DNA of 64,000 nt from Pseudomonas grandcourensis (GCF_039909015.1 NZ_CP150919.1:286501-350500), one strand, 5' to 3'. Positions 19,086 through 30,795 are shown, counted from the first letter of the stretch. Made by a program: numbers and translations. Notes: generated from the letters alone by a model not told the origin.

Positions 19086-21409
19086 CAGCGTTTCTTCAAC
19101 TGCTTGGCATTGGCGAACAGCGAAGCCATGGCATTGTTGCTCGGTGCTGCCGCCGTGGTTTCCTTGCGCGGTGCGGTGTTCTGGGACTGGCGTGGCGCCG
19201 ACCCCGGACGCGCGCCGCGAGCGCCGTCGATTTTCTCGCCCGGGGTGTCGCTCATGCGCATCGACAGGCCAACGCGTTTGCGCGGGATGTCGATTTCCAT
19301 GACCTTCACTTTCACCACGTCACCGGCCTTCACCGCTTCGCGAGGATCCTTGATGAACTTCTCCGAAAGTGCAGAGATGTGCACCAAACCGTCCTGATGC
19401 ACGCCGATATCGACGAAGGCACCGAAGTTGGTCACGTTGGTCACCACGCCTTCGAGGATCATGCCCAGTTGCAGGTCCTTGAGGTCTTCGACGCCTTCCT
19501 GGAACTCTGCTGTCTTGAACTCGGGACGTGGGTCGCGCCCAGGTTTTTCAAGCTCCAGGAGAATGTCGGTCACGGTCGGCAGACCGAAGGTTTCATCGGT
19601 GTACTTCTTCGGATCGAGACGCTTGAGGAATGTGGCATCACCAATCAGCGAGCGGATGTCACGGTCGGTTTCAGCGGCGATGCGCTGAACCAGCGGATAG
19701 GCTTCCGGGTGAACCGCCGACGAGTCCAACGGGTTTTCGCCGTTCATGACGCGCAGGAATCCAGCGGCCTGTTCGAAGGTTTTCTCGCCCAAGCGCGCGA
19801 CTTTCTTCAGCGCCGCGCGGGTCTTGAACGCGCCGTGCTCGTCGCGGTGGCTGACGATGTTCTGCGCCAGGGTCGCGTTGAGGCCGGAGATCCGTGCCAG
19901 CAGCGCGACGGACGCCGTGTTCACATCCACGCCGACGGCGTTCACGCAATCCTCGACCACCGCATCCAGGCCACGGGCCAGTTTAAGCTGCGACACGTCG
20001 TGCTGGTACTGGCCGACGCCGATGGATTTCGGATCGATCTTCACCAGTTCGGCCAACGGGTCTTGCAGGCGACGGGCAATCGACACGGCGCCACGGATCG
20101 ACACGTCGAGGTCCGGGAATTCCTTGGAAGCCAGCTCCGATGCCGAGTAAACCGATGCCCCGGCCTCGGAAACCATAACCTTGGTCATCTTCATGGCTGG
20201 GTATTTTTTGATCAGTTCAGCGGCCAGCTTGTCGGTTTCGCGGCTGGCGGTACCGTTGCCGATGGCGATCAGGTCCACCGAGTGCTTGGCGCACAGGGCG
20301 GCGAGCACGGCGAGGGTCTGGTCCCACTTGTTGTGCGGTACGTGCGGGTAAACCGTGGCGTGATCCAGCAGCTTGCCGGTGGAGTCGACCACGGCGACCT
20401 TGCAACCGGTGCGCAGGCCAGGGTCGAGGCCCAAAGTCGCGCGCGGGCCGGCCGGGGCCGACAGCAGCAGGTCGTGCAGGTTGTGGGCGAATACGTTGAT
20501 CGCTTCGGTTTCCGCGCCATCGCGCAGCTCGCCCAGCAGGTCGGTCTCCAGATGGGTGTAGAGCTTGACCTTCCAGGTCCAGCGCACCACTTCGCCCAGC
20601 CATTTGTCGGCGGCGCGGTTCTGGTTCTGGATGCCGAATTGCTGGCCGATCATGCCTTCGCACGGGTGCATGGTGCCCGGCAGTTCGTCGCCGACTTTCA
20701 GCGCGGAGCTGAGGATGCCTTCGTTGCGACCACGGAAAATCGCCAGTGCGCGGTGCGACGGCATGCTCTTGAGCGGTTCGTCGTGTTCGAAGTAATCGCG
20801 GAACTTGGCGCCTTCCTCTTCCTTGCCGGCAATCACGCGGGCACTGAGGGTGGCTTCCTGCTTGAGGTAGTTGCGCAGCTTGTCCAGCAGGCCTGCGTCT
20901 TCGGCGAAGCGTTCCATCAGGATGTACTTGGCGCCTTCGAGGGCAGCCTTCACATCGGCCACGCCTTTTTCCGCGTCGATGAAACGTGCGGCTTCGGTTT
21001 CCGGGCTCAGGGACGGGTCGTTGAACAGGCCGTCGGCCAGTTCGCCCAAGCCGGCTTCCAGGGCGATCTGGCCCTTGGTGCGGCGCTTCTGCTTGTACGG
21101 CAGGTACAAGTCTTCGAGACGGGTCTTGGTGTCGGCGAGCTTGATGTCGCGTTCCAGTTGCGGGGTCAGCTTGCCCTGCTCCTGGATGCTGGCGAGGATA
21201 CTGATACGCCGTTCGTCGAGTTCTCGCAGGTAGCGCAGGCGCTCTTCCAGATGACGCAACTGGATGTCATCGAGGCTGCCGGTCACTTCTTTCCGGTAAC
21301 GGGCGATGAAGGGAACGGTAGAGCCTTCATCGAGTAGCGCGACGGCCGCTTCGACCTGTTGTGGGCGTACACCGAGTTCCTCGGCGATGCGGCTGTTGAT
21401 GCTGTCCAT
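19085..21409 (-). CDS. tex: Tex, RNA-binding transcription accessory protein
   Basis: 774 residues from [20 protein letters not shown]; an ATG 15 nt upstream is an alternative, but AGGTGG fits this one. The order is the Tex order: N-terminal helical domain with [15 protein letters not shown] and [12 protein letters not shown], YqgF/RNase H-like domain with [17 protein letters not shown] (about residue 330), helix-hairpin-helix region with [15 protein letters not shown] (about residues 500-520), and a C-terminal S1 RNA-binding domain ([20 protein letters not shown]). A conserved nucleic-acid-binding protein that influences transcription. A TATAAT-like -10 on the minus strand lies at 21617-21622. 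Confidence 0.96.
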   Translation of the reverse strand: MDSINSRIAEELGVRPQQVEAAVALLDEGSTVPFIARYRKEVTGSLDDIQLRHLEERLRYLRELDERRISILASIQEQGKLTPQLERDIKLADTKTRLEDLYLPYKQKRRTKGQIALEAGLGELADGLFNDPSLSPETEAARFIDAEKGVADVKAALEGAKYILMERFAEDAGLLDKLRNYLKQEATLSARVIAGKEEEGAKFRDYFEHDEPLKSMPSHRALAIFRGRNEGILSSALKVGDELPGTMHPCEGMIGQQFGIQNQNRAADKWLGEVVRWTWKVKLYTHLETDLLGELRDGAETEAINVFAHNLHDLLLSAPAGPRATLGLDPGLRTGCKVAVVDSTGKLLDHATVYPHVPHNKWDQTLAVLAALCAKHSVDLIAIGNGTASRETDKLAAELIKKYPAMKMTKVMVSEAGASVYSASELASKEFPDLDVSIRGAVSIARRLQDPLAELVKIDPKSIGVGQYQHDVSQLKLARGLDAVVEDCVNAVGVDVNTASVALLARISGLNATLAQNIVSHRDEHGAFKTRAALKKVARLGEKTFEQAAGFLRVMNGENPLDSSAVHPEAYPLVQRIAAETDRDIRSLIGDATFLKRLDPKKYTDETFGLPTVTDILLELEKPGRDPRPEFKTAEFQEGVEDLKDLQLGMILEGVVTNVTNFGAFVDIGVHQDGLVHISALSEKFIKDPREAVKAGDVVKVKVMEIDIPRKRVGLSMRMSDTPGEKIDGARGARPGSAPRQSQNTAPRKETTAAAPSNNAMASLFANAKQLKKR

Positions 21410-21768
21410 AAAACCACCTGACAAATTGTGAAAGCAGGCTCGCAGGCGCAGAGATAGGGCCTGGGCGAGTCTGGTTGAGCGGCCTGGCCTGCGCCGCTAC
21501 CTGGATCAAAAGGTATCCCGTTGACCCGTGAAATCGAACAATTACTGCCGACGCCATGAAAAAAACGCGTCCGTCTGTAGTACCTGTCTGACGTTGCCTG
21601 ACACAAAAGGCCGCGCATTATAACCAGCGTTCCGGCATTCGGGGACATCGCGGATTGCAGGTGCAATGGCCGGTTTTCTGGCGCTGGAGGAAAAATCTGC
21701 TAACAATGCACACGGTGCGTATAACGGCAGCTACGCCATAATGCGCGCCGAGATCAAAGGAGCATCCA
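21410..21768. promoter_or_regulatory. Divergent promoter region tex / ompR
   Basis: A 359-bp gap without a gene. For tex, TATAAT is present on the minus strand at 21622-21617 without a good -35. For ompR, CATAAT at about 21736-21741 and AAAGGAG 7 nt before the ATG are visible. Confidence 0.5.
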
Positions 21769-22509
21769 ATGAGCAGCACTGCACAAACTGCTGAAGGCGA
21801 AAAAATTCTTATCGTTGACGACGATCCGGGGCTCAGCAGCCTGCTGGAGCGTTTTTTCGTCAGCAAGGGCTACCGCGCCCGCGCCGTACCGAACACTGAG
21901 CAAATGGATCGCCTGCTGGCGCGCGAAGTGTTCAACCTGGTCGTCCTCGACCTGATGCTGCCCGGCGAAGACGGCCTGACCGCCTGCCGCCGTCTGCGCA
22001 ACGCGAACAACCAGATTCCGATCATCATGCTCACCGCCAAGGGCGACGAGCTGAGCCGCATCAAGGGCCTGGAGCTGGGCGCCGACGATTACCTGGCCAA
22101 GCCGTTCAACCCGGATGAGCTGATGGCTCGCGTCAAAGCGGTATTGCGTCGCCAGTCGGCTCCGGTGCCTGGCGCACCGGGCAGCGAAGACGAAAGCGTG
22201 ACCTTCGGTGACTACGAATTGTCCCTGGCTACCCGCGAGCTCAAGCGCGGTGAAGAAGTGCACATGCTCACCACCGGTGAGTTCGCTGTACTCAAGGCTC
22301 TGGTGATGAACGCCCGTCAGCCGTTGACCCGCGACAAACTGATGAACCTGGCCCGTGGCCGCGAGTGGGATGCCCTGGAGCGTTCCATCGATGTGCAGAT
22401 TTCCCGTCTGCGCCGGATGATCGAGCCCGATCCGTCCAAACCGCGTTACATCCAGACTGTCTGGGGCGTGGGTTACGTGTTTGTACCGGATGGTACCGCC
22501 ACCAAGTGA
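21769..22509 (+). CDS. ompR: OmpR-type response regulator
   Basis: 246 residues. The receiver domain (about 12-125) has the acidic triplet DDD17-19, phospho-acceptor Asp61 in LVVLDLMLPGEDG and Lys in YLAKPFNPDEL. The C-terminal winged helix (about 145-240) ends in IDVQISRLRRMIEPDPSKPRYIQTVWGVGYVF. It is phosphorylated by EnvZ, encoded downstream, and controls osmolarity-responsive and envelope genes. The two genes are separated by 115 bp that include a REP element, an unusual gap for this pair. Confidence 0.96.
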   Translation: MSSTAQTAEGEKILIVDDDPGLSSLLERFFVSKGYRARAVPNTEQMDRLLAREVFNLVVLDLMLPGEDGLTACRRLRNANNQIPIIMLTAKGDELSRIKGLELGADDYLAKPFNPDELMARVKAVLRRQSAPVPGAPGSEDESVTFGDYELSLATRELKRGEEVHMLTTGEFAVLKALVMNARQPLTRDKLMNLARGREWDALERSIDVQISRLRRMIEPDPSKPRYIQTVWGVGYVFVPDGTATK

Positions 22510-22518
22510 TGGGCGATT

Positions 22519-22607
22519 TGTAGGAGCGGGTCATGCGGGCAACGGATCAATCGATCCTGTCCGCAGACTCGCGATCCGCAATATGCGAGCATCGCTCGCT
22601 CCTGCAA
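22519..22607. repeat. REP-like inverted repeat between ompR and envZ
   Basis: Arms TGTAGGAGCG and CGCTCCTGCAAG enclose degenerate REP-like sequence (GCGAGCATCGCTCGCTCC at the right). It lies inside the ompR-envZ operon and may lower envZ expression relative to ompR. Confidence 0.7.
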
Positions 22608-22624
22608 GTGTTTAACGGTTATCC

Positions 22625-23938
22625 ATGAAAACCCCCGTTTGGTTCCCCCAGAGCTTCTTCTCCCGCACCCTTTGGCTGGTGCTCATCGTCGTACTCTTCT
22701 CCAAGGCACTGACCCTGGTTTATCTGCTGATGAACGAAGACGTGCTGGTGGACCGCCAGTACAGCCACGGTGTCGCCCTGACGCTGCGCGCCTATTGGGC
22801 TGCCGATGAAGAAAACCGCGGCAAGATTGCCGAGGCCGCGACCCTGATCAGGGTGGTGGGTGCCGGCGTGCCGGAAGGCGAACAGCACTGGCCTTACAGC
22901 GAGATCTATCAGCGGCAGATGCAGGCGGAGCTGGGTGCCGACACTGAAGTCCGGCTGCGCATGCATTCGCCACCAGCGCTGTGGGTCCGGGCGCCAAGCC
23001 TGGGCGATGGCTGGCTGAAAGTGCCGCTTTATCCCCATCCGTTGCGTGGCCAGAAAATCTGGAACGTGCTGGGCTGGTTCCTCGCGATTGGCCTGCTGTC
23101 CACCGCTTCGGCCTGGATCTTCGTCAGCCAGCTCAATCAACCTTTGAAGCGTCTGGTGTATGCCGCGCGGCAACTCGGCCAGGGCCGCAGCGTGCGCCTG
23201 CCGATCAGCGATACGCCGAGTGAGATGACCGAGGTTTACCGCGCCTTCAACCAGATGGCCGAAGACGTCGAACAGGCCGGCCGCGAACGTGAACTGATGC
23301 TGGCCGGGGTTTCCCATGATTTGCGCACGCCGTTGACACGCTTGCGCCTGTCCCTGGAACTGATGGGCGATCGCACCGACCTGACTGACGACATGGTGCG
23401 TGACATCGAAGACATGGACGCGATTCTCGATCAGTTCCTGGCGTTCATTCGTGACGGGCGTGACGAGTCGGTGGAAGAGGTTGACCTGAGTGACCTGGTC
23501 CGTGAAGTTGCCGCGCCGTATAACCAGACCGAAGAAAAAGTGCGGTTACGCCTGGAGCCTATCCAGCCGTTCCCGTTGCGCCGTGTGTCGATGAAGCGGC
23601 TGCTGAACAATCTGATCGGCAACGCGCTGCATCATGCTGGCAACGGTGTGGAGGTGGCGGCGTATGTATCCGGGGACACCAGCGCACCGTATGTGGTGCT
23701 GAGTGTCATGGATCGTGGTGCCGGGATCGATCCTTCGGAGCTGGAGGCGATTTTCAACCCGTTCACTCGCGGTGATCGTGCCCGGGGAGGCAAGGGTACC
23801 GGATTAGGTTTGGCAATCGTGAAGCGGATTGCTTCGATGCATGGCGGGAATGTTGAGCTGCGTAACCGCTCGGGCGGTGGGCTGGAAGCGCGGGTGCGGT
23901 TGCCGTTGGGATTAATGTTGCCGCGGGATGCCGTTTAA
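22625..23938 (+). CDS. envZ: EnvZ-type sensor histidine kinase
   Basis: 437 residues. Two membrane segments (about 14-35 and 150-175) flank a periplasmic loop, then a HAMP domain (about 176-230), the H-box with His231 in GVSHDLRTPLTRLRL, N-box LLNNLIGNALHHAG, G1 DRGAGI and G2 RGGKGTGLGLAIVKRIA. It phosphorylates and dephosphorylates OmpR in answer to osmotic and cell-wall conditions. Confidence 0.95.
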   Translation: MKTPVWFPQSFFSRTLWLVLIVVLFSKALTLVYLLMNEDVLVDRQYSHGVALTLRAYWAADEENRGKIAEAATLIRVVGAGVPEGEQHWPYSEIYQRQMQAELGADTEVRLRMHSPPALWVRAPSLGDGWLKVPLYPHPLRGQKIWNVLGWFLAIGLLSTASAWIFVSQLNQPLKRLVYAARQLGQGRSVRLPISDTPSEMTEVYRAFNQMAEDVEQAGRERELMLAGVSHDLRTPLTRLRLSLELMGDRTDLTDDMVRDIEDMDAILDQFLAFIRDGRDESVEEVDLSDLVREVAAPYNQTEEKVRLRLEPIQPFPLRRVSMKRLLNNLIGNALHHAGNGVEVAAYVSGDTSAPYVVLSVMDRGAGIDPSELEAIFNPFTRGDRARGGKGTGLGLAIVKRIASMHGGNVELRNRSGGGLEARVRLPLGLMLPRDAV

Positions 23939-23970
23939 AACCTGAGTTTTTCAGTGGGGCTGATGGCCCC

Positions 23971-24035
23971 TTCGCGAGCAGGCTCGCTCCCACATTGACA
24001 TGCAATCTCCTGTGGGCGCGAGCCTGCTCGCGAAG
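23971..24035. repeat. REP pair
   Basis: TTCGCGAGCAGGCTCGCTCCCACA and its inverse TGTGGGCGCGAGCCTGCTCGCGAA form a close doublet between the convergent envZ and rimK genes, where it may serve as a transcription barrier. Confidence 0.9.
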
Positions 24036-24066
24036 GCGGCATCCCTGCCGCCACAAGGCTCGAAGG

Positions 24067-24972
24067 TTAACCCTTGCCCTTGGTCCGAGTCATATTCGGC
24101 CCACCGTTCTTCTCCAGATGCTCGATGATGATCCCCGCCACATTCTTCCCGGTGGTGGTCTCAATCCCCTCAAGGCCCGGCGACGAGTTCACTTCCATCA
24201 CCAGAGGCCCGTGATTGGAGCGCAGGATGTCGACACCTGCCACCGCCAGCCCCATGACCTTCGCCGCACGCAACGCCGTCATGCGCTCTTCCGGCGTGAT
24301 CTTGATCAGGCTCGCGCTGCCACCGCGATGCAGGTTGGAGCGAAACTCGCCGGGTTTGGCCTGGCGCTTCATCGCGGCAATTACCTTGTCGCCGACGACG
24401 AAGCAACGAATGTCCGCACCACCGGCCTCCTTGATGTACTCCTGAACCATGATGTTCTGCTTGAGGCCCATGAACGCCTCGATCACCGATTCCGCAGCCG
24501 TGGCGGTTTCGCACAGCACCACGCCGATGCCCTGGGTGCCTTCCAGCACCTTGATCACCAACGGCGCGCCGTTGACCATTTCGATCAGGTCGGGAATGTC
24601 ATCGGGGGAGTGGGCAAACCCGGTCACCGGCAAGCCGATCCCGCGACGGGACAGCAATTGCAGCGAGCGCAGCTTGTCCCGGGAACGGGCAATGGCCACC
24701 GATTCGTTGAGCGGAAATACCCCCATCATTTCGAACTGGCGCAACACTGCGCAGCCATAAAAGGTCACGGAAGCGCCGATCCGTGGAATCACCGCATCGA
24801 AACCCTCCAGCGGCTTGCCGCGGTAGTGGATCTGCGGCTTGTGGCTGGCGATGTTCATGTAGGCGCGCAAGGTGTCGACCACCACCATTTCATGGCCACG
24901 CTCGGTACCGGCTTCGACCAGACGACGGGTGGAATACAGACGCGGATTCCGCGACAGCACAGCGATCTTCAT
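24067..24972 (-). CDS. rimK: Ribosomal protein S6--L-glutamate ligase
   Basis: 301 residues. An ATP-grasp enzyme starting [25 protein letters not shown]-binding features are [17 protein letters not shown] (about residues 138-155), [21 protein letters not shown] and the metal site [14 protein letters not shown]. RimK adds glutamate residues to the C-terminus of ribosomal protein S6. In P. fluorescens this alters the proteome and root colonisation. Overlaps rimB by 4 nt. Confidence 0.96.
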   Translation of the reverse strand: MKIAVLSRNPRLYSTRRLVEAGTERGHEMVVVDTLRAYMNIASHKPQIHYRGKPLEGFDAVIPRIGASVTFYGCAVLRQFEMMGVFPLNESVAIARSRDKLRSLQLLSRRGIGLPVTGFAHSPDDIPDLIEMVNGAPLVIKVLEGTQGIGVVLCETATAAESVIEAFMGLKQNIMVQEYIKEAGGADIRCFVVGDKVIAAMKRQAKPGEFRSNLHRGGSASLIKITPEERMTALRAAKVMGLAVAGVDILRSNHGPLVMEVNSSPGLEGIETTTGKNVAGIIIEHLEKNGGPNMTRTKGKG

Positions 24973-25448
24973 GCAACACCTGTGGAGGAGGTAGATACCG
25001 GGAACACCGGCTTGTCTTGTACGTACTTGATGCCCGGATTGACCACCAACTGGCCGTGGATCAGGGCTTTGGAGCCGAGCAGCAGGCGATAACGCATGGA
25101 CTTGCGGCAGGCGAGCGTGAACTCGACCCGCCAGACCCGATCACCAAGGGCCAGGGTGGTGCTGATCACGTATCGCACCTGCGCGTGACCGTTTGAGCTT
25201 TTAATGGTTTTCCTCGTCACCAGCGGTGCTTCGCAGCGCCGGTGACGCAACTGAACCACCGTGCCCAGGTGCGCCGTGAAGCGCACCCACTGCTCACCGT
25301 CCCGGTCAAATGTCTCGATGTCGGTGGCATGCAGGCTGGAGGTGCTGGCGCCGGTGTCGATTTTTGCCCGAAGGCCAGCGACTCCCAAATCAGGGAGCGC
25401 CACCCACTCGCGCAGACCGACAACGGTCAAATGGTCAAATGTCTTCAA
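24969..25448 (-). CDS. rimB: RimB-type retropepsin-like protease
   Basis: 159 residues starting at a TTG that lies inside the end of the small upstream ORF. The aspartic protease motif [16 protein letters not shown] (about residues 26-41) carries the DTGA active site of retropepsin-like enzymes. In P. fluorescens RimB counters or tunes glutamate chains made by RimK. The TTG start and the overlap suggest expression coupled to the upstream ORF. Confidence 0.88.
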   Translation of the reverse strand: MKTFDHLTVVGLREWVALPDLGVAGLRAKIDTGASTSSLHATDIETFDRDGEQWVRFTAHLGTVVQLRHRRCEAPLVTRKTIKSSNGHAQVRYVISTTLALGDRVWRVEFTLACRKSMRYRLLLGSKALIHGQLVVNPGIKYVQDKPVFPVSTSSTGVA

Positions 25449-25585
25449 AATTGCTCAACCGGTAGAAACCGCAGTGGCCGCAGGCGGCCGGATTCGCGGT
25501 ATTCACGCAGAATAATGATTAAAAGGCGACAGATATCTACGGCCCGGATTTCCAGTCTCCCAAGGAGGTTATGGAATGTCAGCAT
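25445..25585 (-). CDS. rimA: Small protein upstream of rimB, candidate RimA
   Basis: 46 residues from MLTFHNLLGRLEIRAVDICR, ending [12 protein letters not shown]. Its TGA overlaps the TTG start of rimB by 2 nt. The position fits the rimABK operon known in P. fluorescens, where RimA is a short protein that interacts with RimK. The frame stays open further upstream to 25693, but that would run into the divergent hslR gene, so the ATG at 25585 is preferred. The ribosome site is weak (GGAT). Naming is from position and size only. Confidence 0.6.
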   Translation of the reverse strand: MLTFHNLLGRLEIRAVDICRLLIIILREYRESGRLRPLRFLPVEQF

Positions 25586-25664
25586 TGTAATCCGAGCCGG
25601 TGAAATTCTTGGTACGTCAGAAACGGTAGTACAGTTCACCAATATTTCAGAATGAGGAAATTCC

Positions 25665-26072
25665 ATGGCACAAAAAAACGAAGAGGACGACAAAGTCCGC
25701 CTCGATAAATGGTTGTGGGCTGCACGATTCTACAAAACCCGCGCCCTGGCCAAGGCAGCGATTGAAAGCGGCAAGGTGCATTGCCGGGGCGAACGCTGCA
25801 AGCCGGGCAAGGAGCCGCGTATTGGCGACGAATTTGTGATTCGCACCGGTTTCGAGGAGCGCACGGTGGTAGTCATGGCACTGTCGATCGTTCGTCGCGG
25901 CGCACCGCAGGCGCAAACCTTGTATGCCGAAACCCTGGCCAGCATCGCCAAACGCGAAGAGGCCGCGGCGCAAAGAAAGGCCGGAGCCCTGGGCGTGAGC
26001 ACCGACGGTAAGCCGAGCAAGAAACAGCGGCGGGACTTGTTCAAGTTTCGTGGCAGCAGTAACGACGACTGA
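25665..26072 (+). CDS. hslR: Heat-shock protein 15, RNA-binding S4 domain
   Basis: 135 residues. The S4 RNA-binding domain starts at VRLDKWLWAARFYKTRALAKAAIESGKVHC, and the C-terminus is basic (KPSKKQRRDLFKFRG). Hsp15 binds free 50S subunits that still carry a nascent chain and helps recycle stalled ribosomes. TGAGGAAA precedes the ATG. It is followed, after 360 bp, by hslO, also a stress protein, as in other gamma-proteobacteria. Confidence 0.94.
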   Translation: MAQKNEEDDKVRLDKWLWAARFYKTRALAKAAIESGKVHCRGERCKPGKEPRIGDEFVIRTGFEERTVVVMALSIVRRGAPQAQTLYAETLASIAKREEAAAQRKAGALGVSTDGKPSKKQRRDLFKFRGSSNDD

Positions 26073-26434
26073 TCCAGATATTGCTCGGGCGAGTGCCGCG
26101 CACTCGCCAGGTTTCACCGTGCTTTCAGGCCAAGACTTGCAATTGACCCGTTGCGCATCCATATCTGTGCCTGGCCAGCAGTGCATCGCATGGACGATAT
26201 CGCCGCTCGTCGAAAATCACACACAGTCTCTGACCTGTAGGCCATAACCACATTGCCAGCAGTGCAGAGCGGGAAACGACCCGGAACCCATCAGCGCTTG
26301 TTCCACCTTGCTTGGATCAGGCCCGGATTGTTCATAAAATGCCTTTCATGGCTGAATGTTGCGCACCCGAGGGTGGCGCAAGGTCAATTTCTTGTTTCCT
26401 GTAACCATTTTCACTACTTCAGATACCCAGACCT
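26073..26434. other. Intergenic region hslR-hslO
   Basis: 362 bp without a convincing gene. A strong hairpin GGCGAGTG-CCGCG-CACTCGCC (26088-26108) sits just behind hslR but lacks a U-run, so it may be a weak terminator or mRNA 3' stem. The rest must include the hslO promoter, not identified. Confidence 0.45.
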
Positions 26435-27337
26435 ATGACCGATCACGCGGATAACGACTTCACACAACGCTTCATCTTCGATGACAGCGACACCCGTGGC
26501 GAGCTGGTCTCGTTGGAGCTCAGCTACGCCGAAGTCCTGGCCAAACACGCCTACCCGCAGCCGGTCGCGCAACTGCTCGGCGAGCTGATGGCGGCCGCAT
26601 CGTTGCTGGTCGGCACGTTGAAGTTCGATGGCTTGCTGATTCTGCAGGCCCGCTCCGAAGGCCCGATCCCGCTGCTGATGATCGAGTGCTCCAGCGAGCG
26701 CGAGATCCGTGGCCTGGCCCGTTACGAGGCGGACCGCATTGCCCCCGACGCTACCTTGGCTGACTTGATGCCGGATGGCTCGCTGACATTGACCGTCGAC
26801 CCGAAACGGGGCCAGCGCTACCAGGGCGTCGTCGACCTGGATGGCGAAACGTTGTCCGACTGCTTCACCACCTACTTCGTCATGTCCCAGCAGATTGGCA
26901 CCCGCATCAAGCTCTGCGCCGATGGTCGTCGTGCCCGTGGCCTGTTGCTGCAACAACTGCCGGCGGACCGTTTGAAAGACGAAGACGAACGCGCCGCCAG
27001 CTGGCAGCACATCACCACCCTGGGCGGTACGCTGACCGCCGACGAGCTGTTGAGCCTGGACAACGAAACCGTGCTGCATCGCCTGTACCACGACGAGCAG
27101 GTGCGTCTGTTCGATGTGCAGAAGTTGCGCTTCCGTTGCAGCTGCTCGCGCGAACGTTCGGCCAATGCGCTGGTCAGTCTGGGTATGGAAGACGCGCAGC
27201 AACTGGTGGTCGAACACGGTGGCAACATCGAAATCGATTGCCAGTTCTGCAACCAGCGCTACCTGTTTGACGCGGCCGATGTCACTCAATTGTTCGCCGG
27301 CGCGGGTATCGAGACGCCGTCAGATACCCGTCACTAA
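26435..27337 (+). CDS. hslO: Hsp33, redox-regulated chaperone
   Basis: 300 residues. The zinc-binding redox switch is visible at the C-terminus as FRCSCSRER (CxC, about residue 235) and [10 protein letters not shown] (CxxC). The N-terminal region reads [19 protein letters not shown]. Hsp33 is activated by oxidation and heat and protects proteins from aggregation. Confidence 0.95.
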   Translation: MTDHADNDFTQRFIFDDSDTRGELVSLELSYAEVLAKHAYPQPVAQLLGELMAAASLLVGTLKFDGLLILQARSEGPIPLLMIECSSEREIRGLARYEADRIAPDATLADLMPDGSLTLTVDPKRGQRYQGVVDLDGETLSDCFTTYFVMSQQIGTRIKLCADGRRARGLLLQQLPADRLKDEDERAASWQHITTLGGTLTADELLSLDNETVLHRLYHDEQVRLFDVQKLRFRCSCSRERSANALVSLGMEDAQQLVVEHGGNIEIDCQFCNQRYLFDAADVTQLFAGAGIETPSDTRH

Positions 27338-29059
<1,722 letters not shown>

Positions 29060-29081
29060 GCGTTGGTTTGAGCTAACGAAG

Positions 29082-29107
29082 AAGCCGCCCCTCGGGGCGG
29101 CTTTTTT
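29082..29107 (+). terminator. Rho-independent terminator of pckA
   Basis: AAGCCGCCCCTCGGGGCGGCTTTTTT: a 10-bp stem with a short loop and a run of six T, 22 bp after the stop. Confidence 0.93.
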
Positions 29108-29155
29108 GTGCGCAAAATTCAGTTTTTCGCGGGCAAGTCAGAATGCGTCGGGCCG

Positions 29156-29509
29156 TCACAGGCCTTCGAGCTCATCCGTGTCCCAGCGTTGGGCCTTGAT
29201 GGCCCGGTAGAGCATGCCGATGGTCAAAGGCACCTTCTCGCCGCGACCCTTGGCTTTTCGCTTTAGATTCACGTCAAAGCCGTCGGGCTGGAAATAGCGA
29301 TAGCTGTCGAAGTCCACGAAATCGATGGCGAAGTGGTCTTCCAGGGTTTCGATCAAATGCCGGGCGTCTGCACCATTGCAGCCCAGGTCGAAATTGATCG
29401 AGGTGCCGAGGCTGATGGTTTTGCGTTCGGGGAAGCCGAGTTCTTCATGCAGCAGTTGCATGAGTTGCTGCATCAAGTGGTCGTCGGGGAGGTTGGAGGC
29501 GAGGTTCAT
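29156..29509 (-). CDS. DUF1493 family protein
   Basis: 117 residues with the DUF1493 pattern: LGTSINFDLGCNGADARHLIETLEDHFAIDFVDFDSYRYF. The family has a helical acyl-carrier-like look and no known activity. Its ATG overlaps the stop of the next small gene (29506-29691) by 4 nt, so both are probably one transcript. Confidence 0.75.
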   Translation of the reverse strand: MNLASNLPDDHLMQQLMQLLHEELGFPERKTISLGTSINFDLGCNGADARHLIETLEDHFAIDFVDFDSYRYFQPDGFDVNLKRKAKGRGEKVPLTIGMLYRAIKAQRWDTDELEGL

Positions 29510-29691
29510 TGGGGGAGATCCGTTTGGGCCTTAACGGATCTTATTGGTCGTCGGACTTGAGAGGAAGGGCCGGCTGAGTTGATTGCTTCTGGCTCAGCGT
29601 TTTCAGTTTGCACGGAGGGCCGACGTTCACCCCATAGGATCTCGTTCATTTGTTGCACGCTTTCCATTAGCTCATCAAAAAAACTGCTCAT
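29506..29691 (-). pseudogene. Small ORF resembling the N-terminus of HTH antitoxins, probably a remnant
   Basis: 61 residues. The first 26, MSSFFDELMESVQQMNEIL, then WGERRPS, look like the start of XRE-type antitoxins or regulators (which usually continue 'GER.PSR' into an HTH domain). Here the rest is an unrelated Pro/Ser-rich tail with no HTH. An AAGGAAACC ribosome site precedes the ATG, so it may still be translated. Interpreted as a truncated antitoxin gene; it could also be a new small protein with a borrowed start. Confidence 0.5.
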
Positions 29692-29800
29692 GGTTTCCTT
29701 CTGTATCCGATGAGGGCATTGAGTGGTTTGTTTCCATCCGAGCAATTTTTTGTTTCTTGATCGCTCCTGCGCAGTGCGTGGGAGCGATCTCCATTAAAGA

Positions 29801-30100
29801 TCAGACCGGGGCTTTCCAGTTGAGCATGCGTTGCTGGGCGACTTTGAGCAGGTCGCAGCCGTCCTGGGTCAGCAGGTAGAGGGCGTGGGTGATGTGCGGG
29901 ATGTCTTTGATGTCGCCGTGTTTGAAGCATTGGCAGTGCAGGGTTTGCAGCAGGTCACTGGAGGCCCGGATGCGTTGGAGGGCGGCTTCGAGGATGTCTT
30001 GGGGGTTGGCCTCTGTGTCGATGATCAGGGGCTGTGATTCGGTGAGATTGGTGTGGAGTGGGAGATAGCGTTCGTTGGTGAACGGGTTCCATTTGTTCAT
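29801..30100 (-). CDS. DUF3077 family protein (copy 1)
   Basis: 99 residues: a middle segment PLIIDTEANPQDILEAALQR then IRASSDLLQTLHCQCF and ALYLLTQDGCDLLKVAQQRM. A Pseudomonas-restricted small family of unknown function, often present in several copies. A second copy lies 404 bp upstream on the same strand. I used the ATG at 30100 rather than longer readings because similarity between the copies starts here. Confidence 0.75.
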   Translation of the reverse strand: MNKWNPFTNERYLPLHTNLTESQPLIIDTEANPQDILEAALQRIRASSDLLQTLHCQCFKHGDIKDIPHITHALYLLTQDGCDLLKVAQQRMLNWKAPV

Positions 30101-30504
30101 TTTATGTATTCTCAAATGCTTTAGATGAAACCACCGCCATCGTGACCAAGCGATGGGAGGTGGACTGTGTTCGGGTTGGTCAACCGGGAGAACACACAAA
30201 ACCGGCACGCTCGAAGGCGTCCCAAACACAGCCACCATAAAGCGTGCAGACACTTGAGTGCCGGCAGCATACAACGGACGCGTTTATGTGTTCTATCGGG
30301 TGACCAAGCCCGAATCGCTGATTTGGCAGCGACACTCCGGACTATAGGAGTGGGTCACTGGTCATTGATAGCCGACAAGTTGTCTTGTTTTGTAGGACCT
30401 TGCCGAAGCTCTCATAGGTCGTTGCTGAAGGAGTTATCCACAGTGCGCCGCGTTATCGTTCATCGCTGGCAAGCCAGCTCCTACAGGGGGGCTGTGGTGG
30501 TGCT
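30101..30504. other. Intergenic region between the DUF3077 genes
   Basis: 404 bp, with one REP unit at its right end (30462-30487). No gene or clear promoter was found. Confidence 0.4.
30462..30487. repeat. Single REP unit
   Basis: CATCGCTGGCAAGCCAGCTCCTACAG, the variant with GCTGGCAAGCCAGC core. Confidence 0.85.
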
Positions 30505-30795
30505 TCAGCCGGTGAATTTCGGCAAGCGCTGTCGGGCGATGTCGAGCAGGTCGTTGCCGTCCTGGGTCAGCAGGTACAGGGCGCCGACGATCTTGGGGAT
30601 GTCGCTCGCTTCGGCCTGTTTGAAACAGGTGCAGTAAAGGGTTTCGAGCAGGTCGCTGGCGGCGCGGATGCGTTGTCGGGCGGCGTCGAGGATCTCGAAG
30701 GGGTCGGCCTCGGTATCGATGACCAGCACAGGGGTTTCGCTGTAGCGGGTCTTGAGCGGGTGATAGCGGGCTGTCAGCGTGTCGGTTTTTTTCAT
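30505..30795 (-). CDS. DUF3077 family protein (copy 2)
   Basis: 96 residues, parallel to the other copy: PVLVIDTEADPFEILDAARQ, IRAASDLLETLYCTCF and ALYLLTQDGNDLLDIARQRL. Both keep two cysteines in the C.CF motif. Duplicated gene; function unknown. Confidence 0.75.
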   Translation of the reverse strand: MKKTDTLTARYHPLKTRYSETPVLVIDTEADPFEILDAARQRIRAASDLLETLYCTCFKQAEASDIPKIVGALYLLTQDGNDLLDIARQRLPKFTG

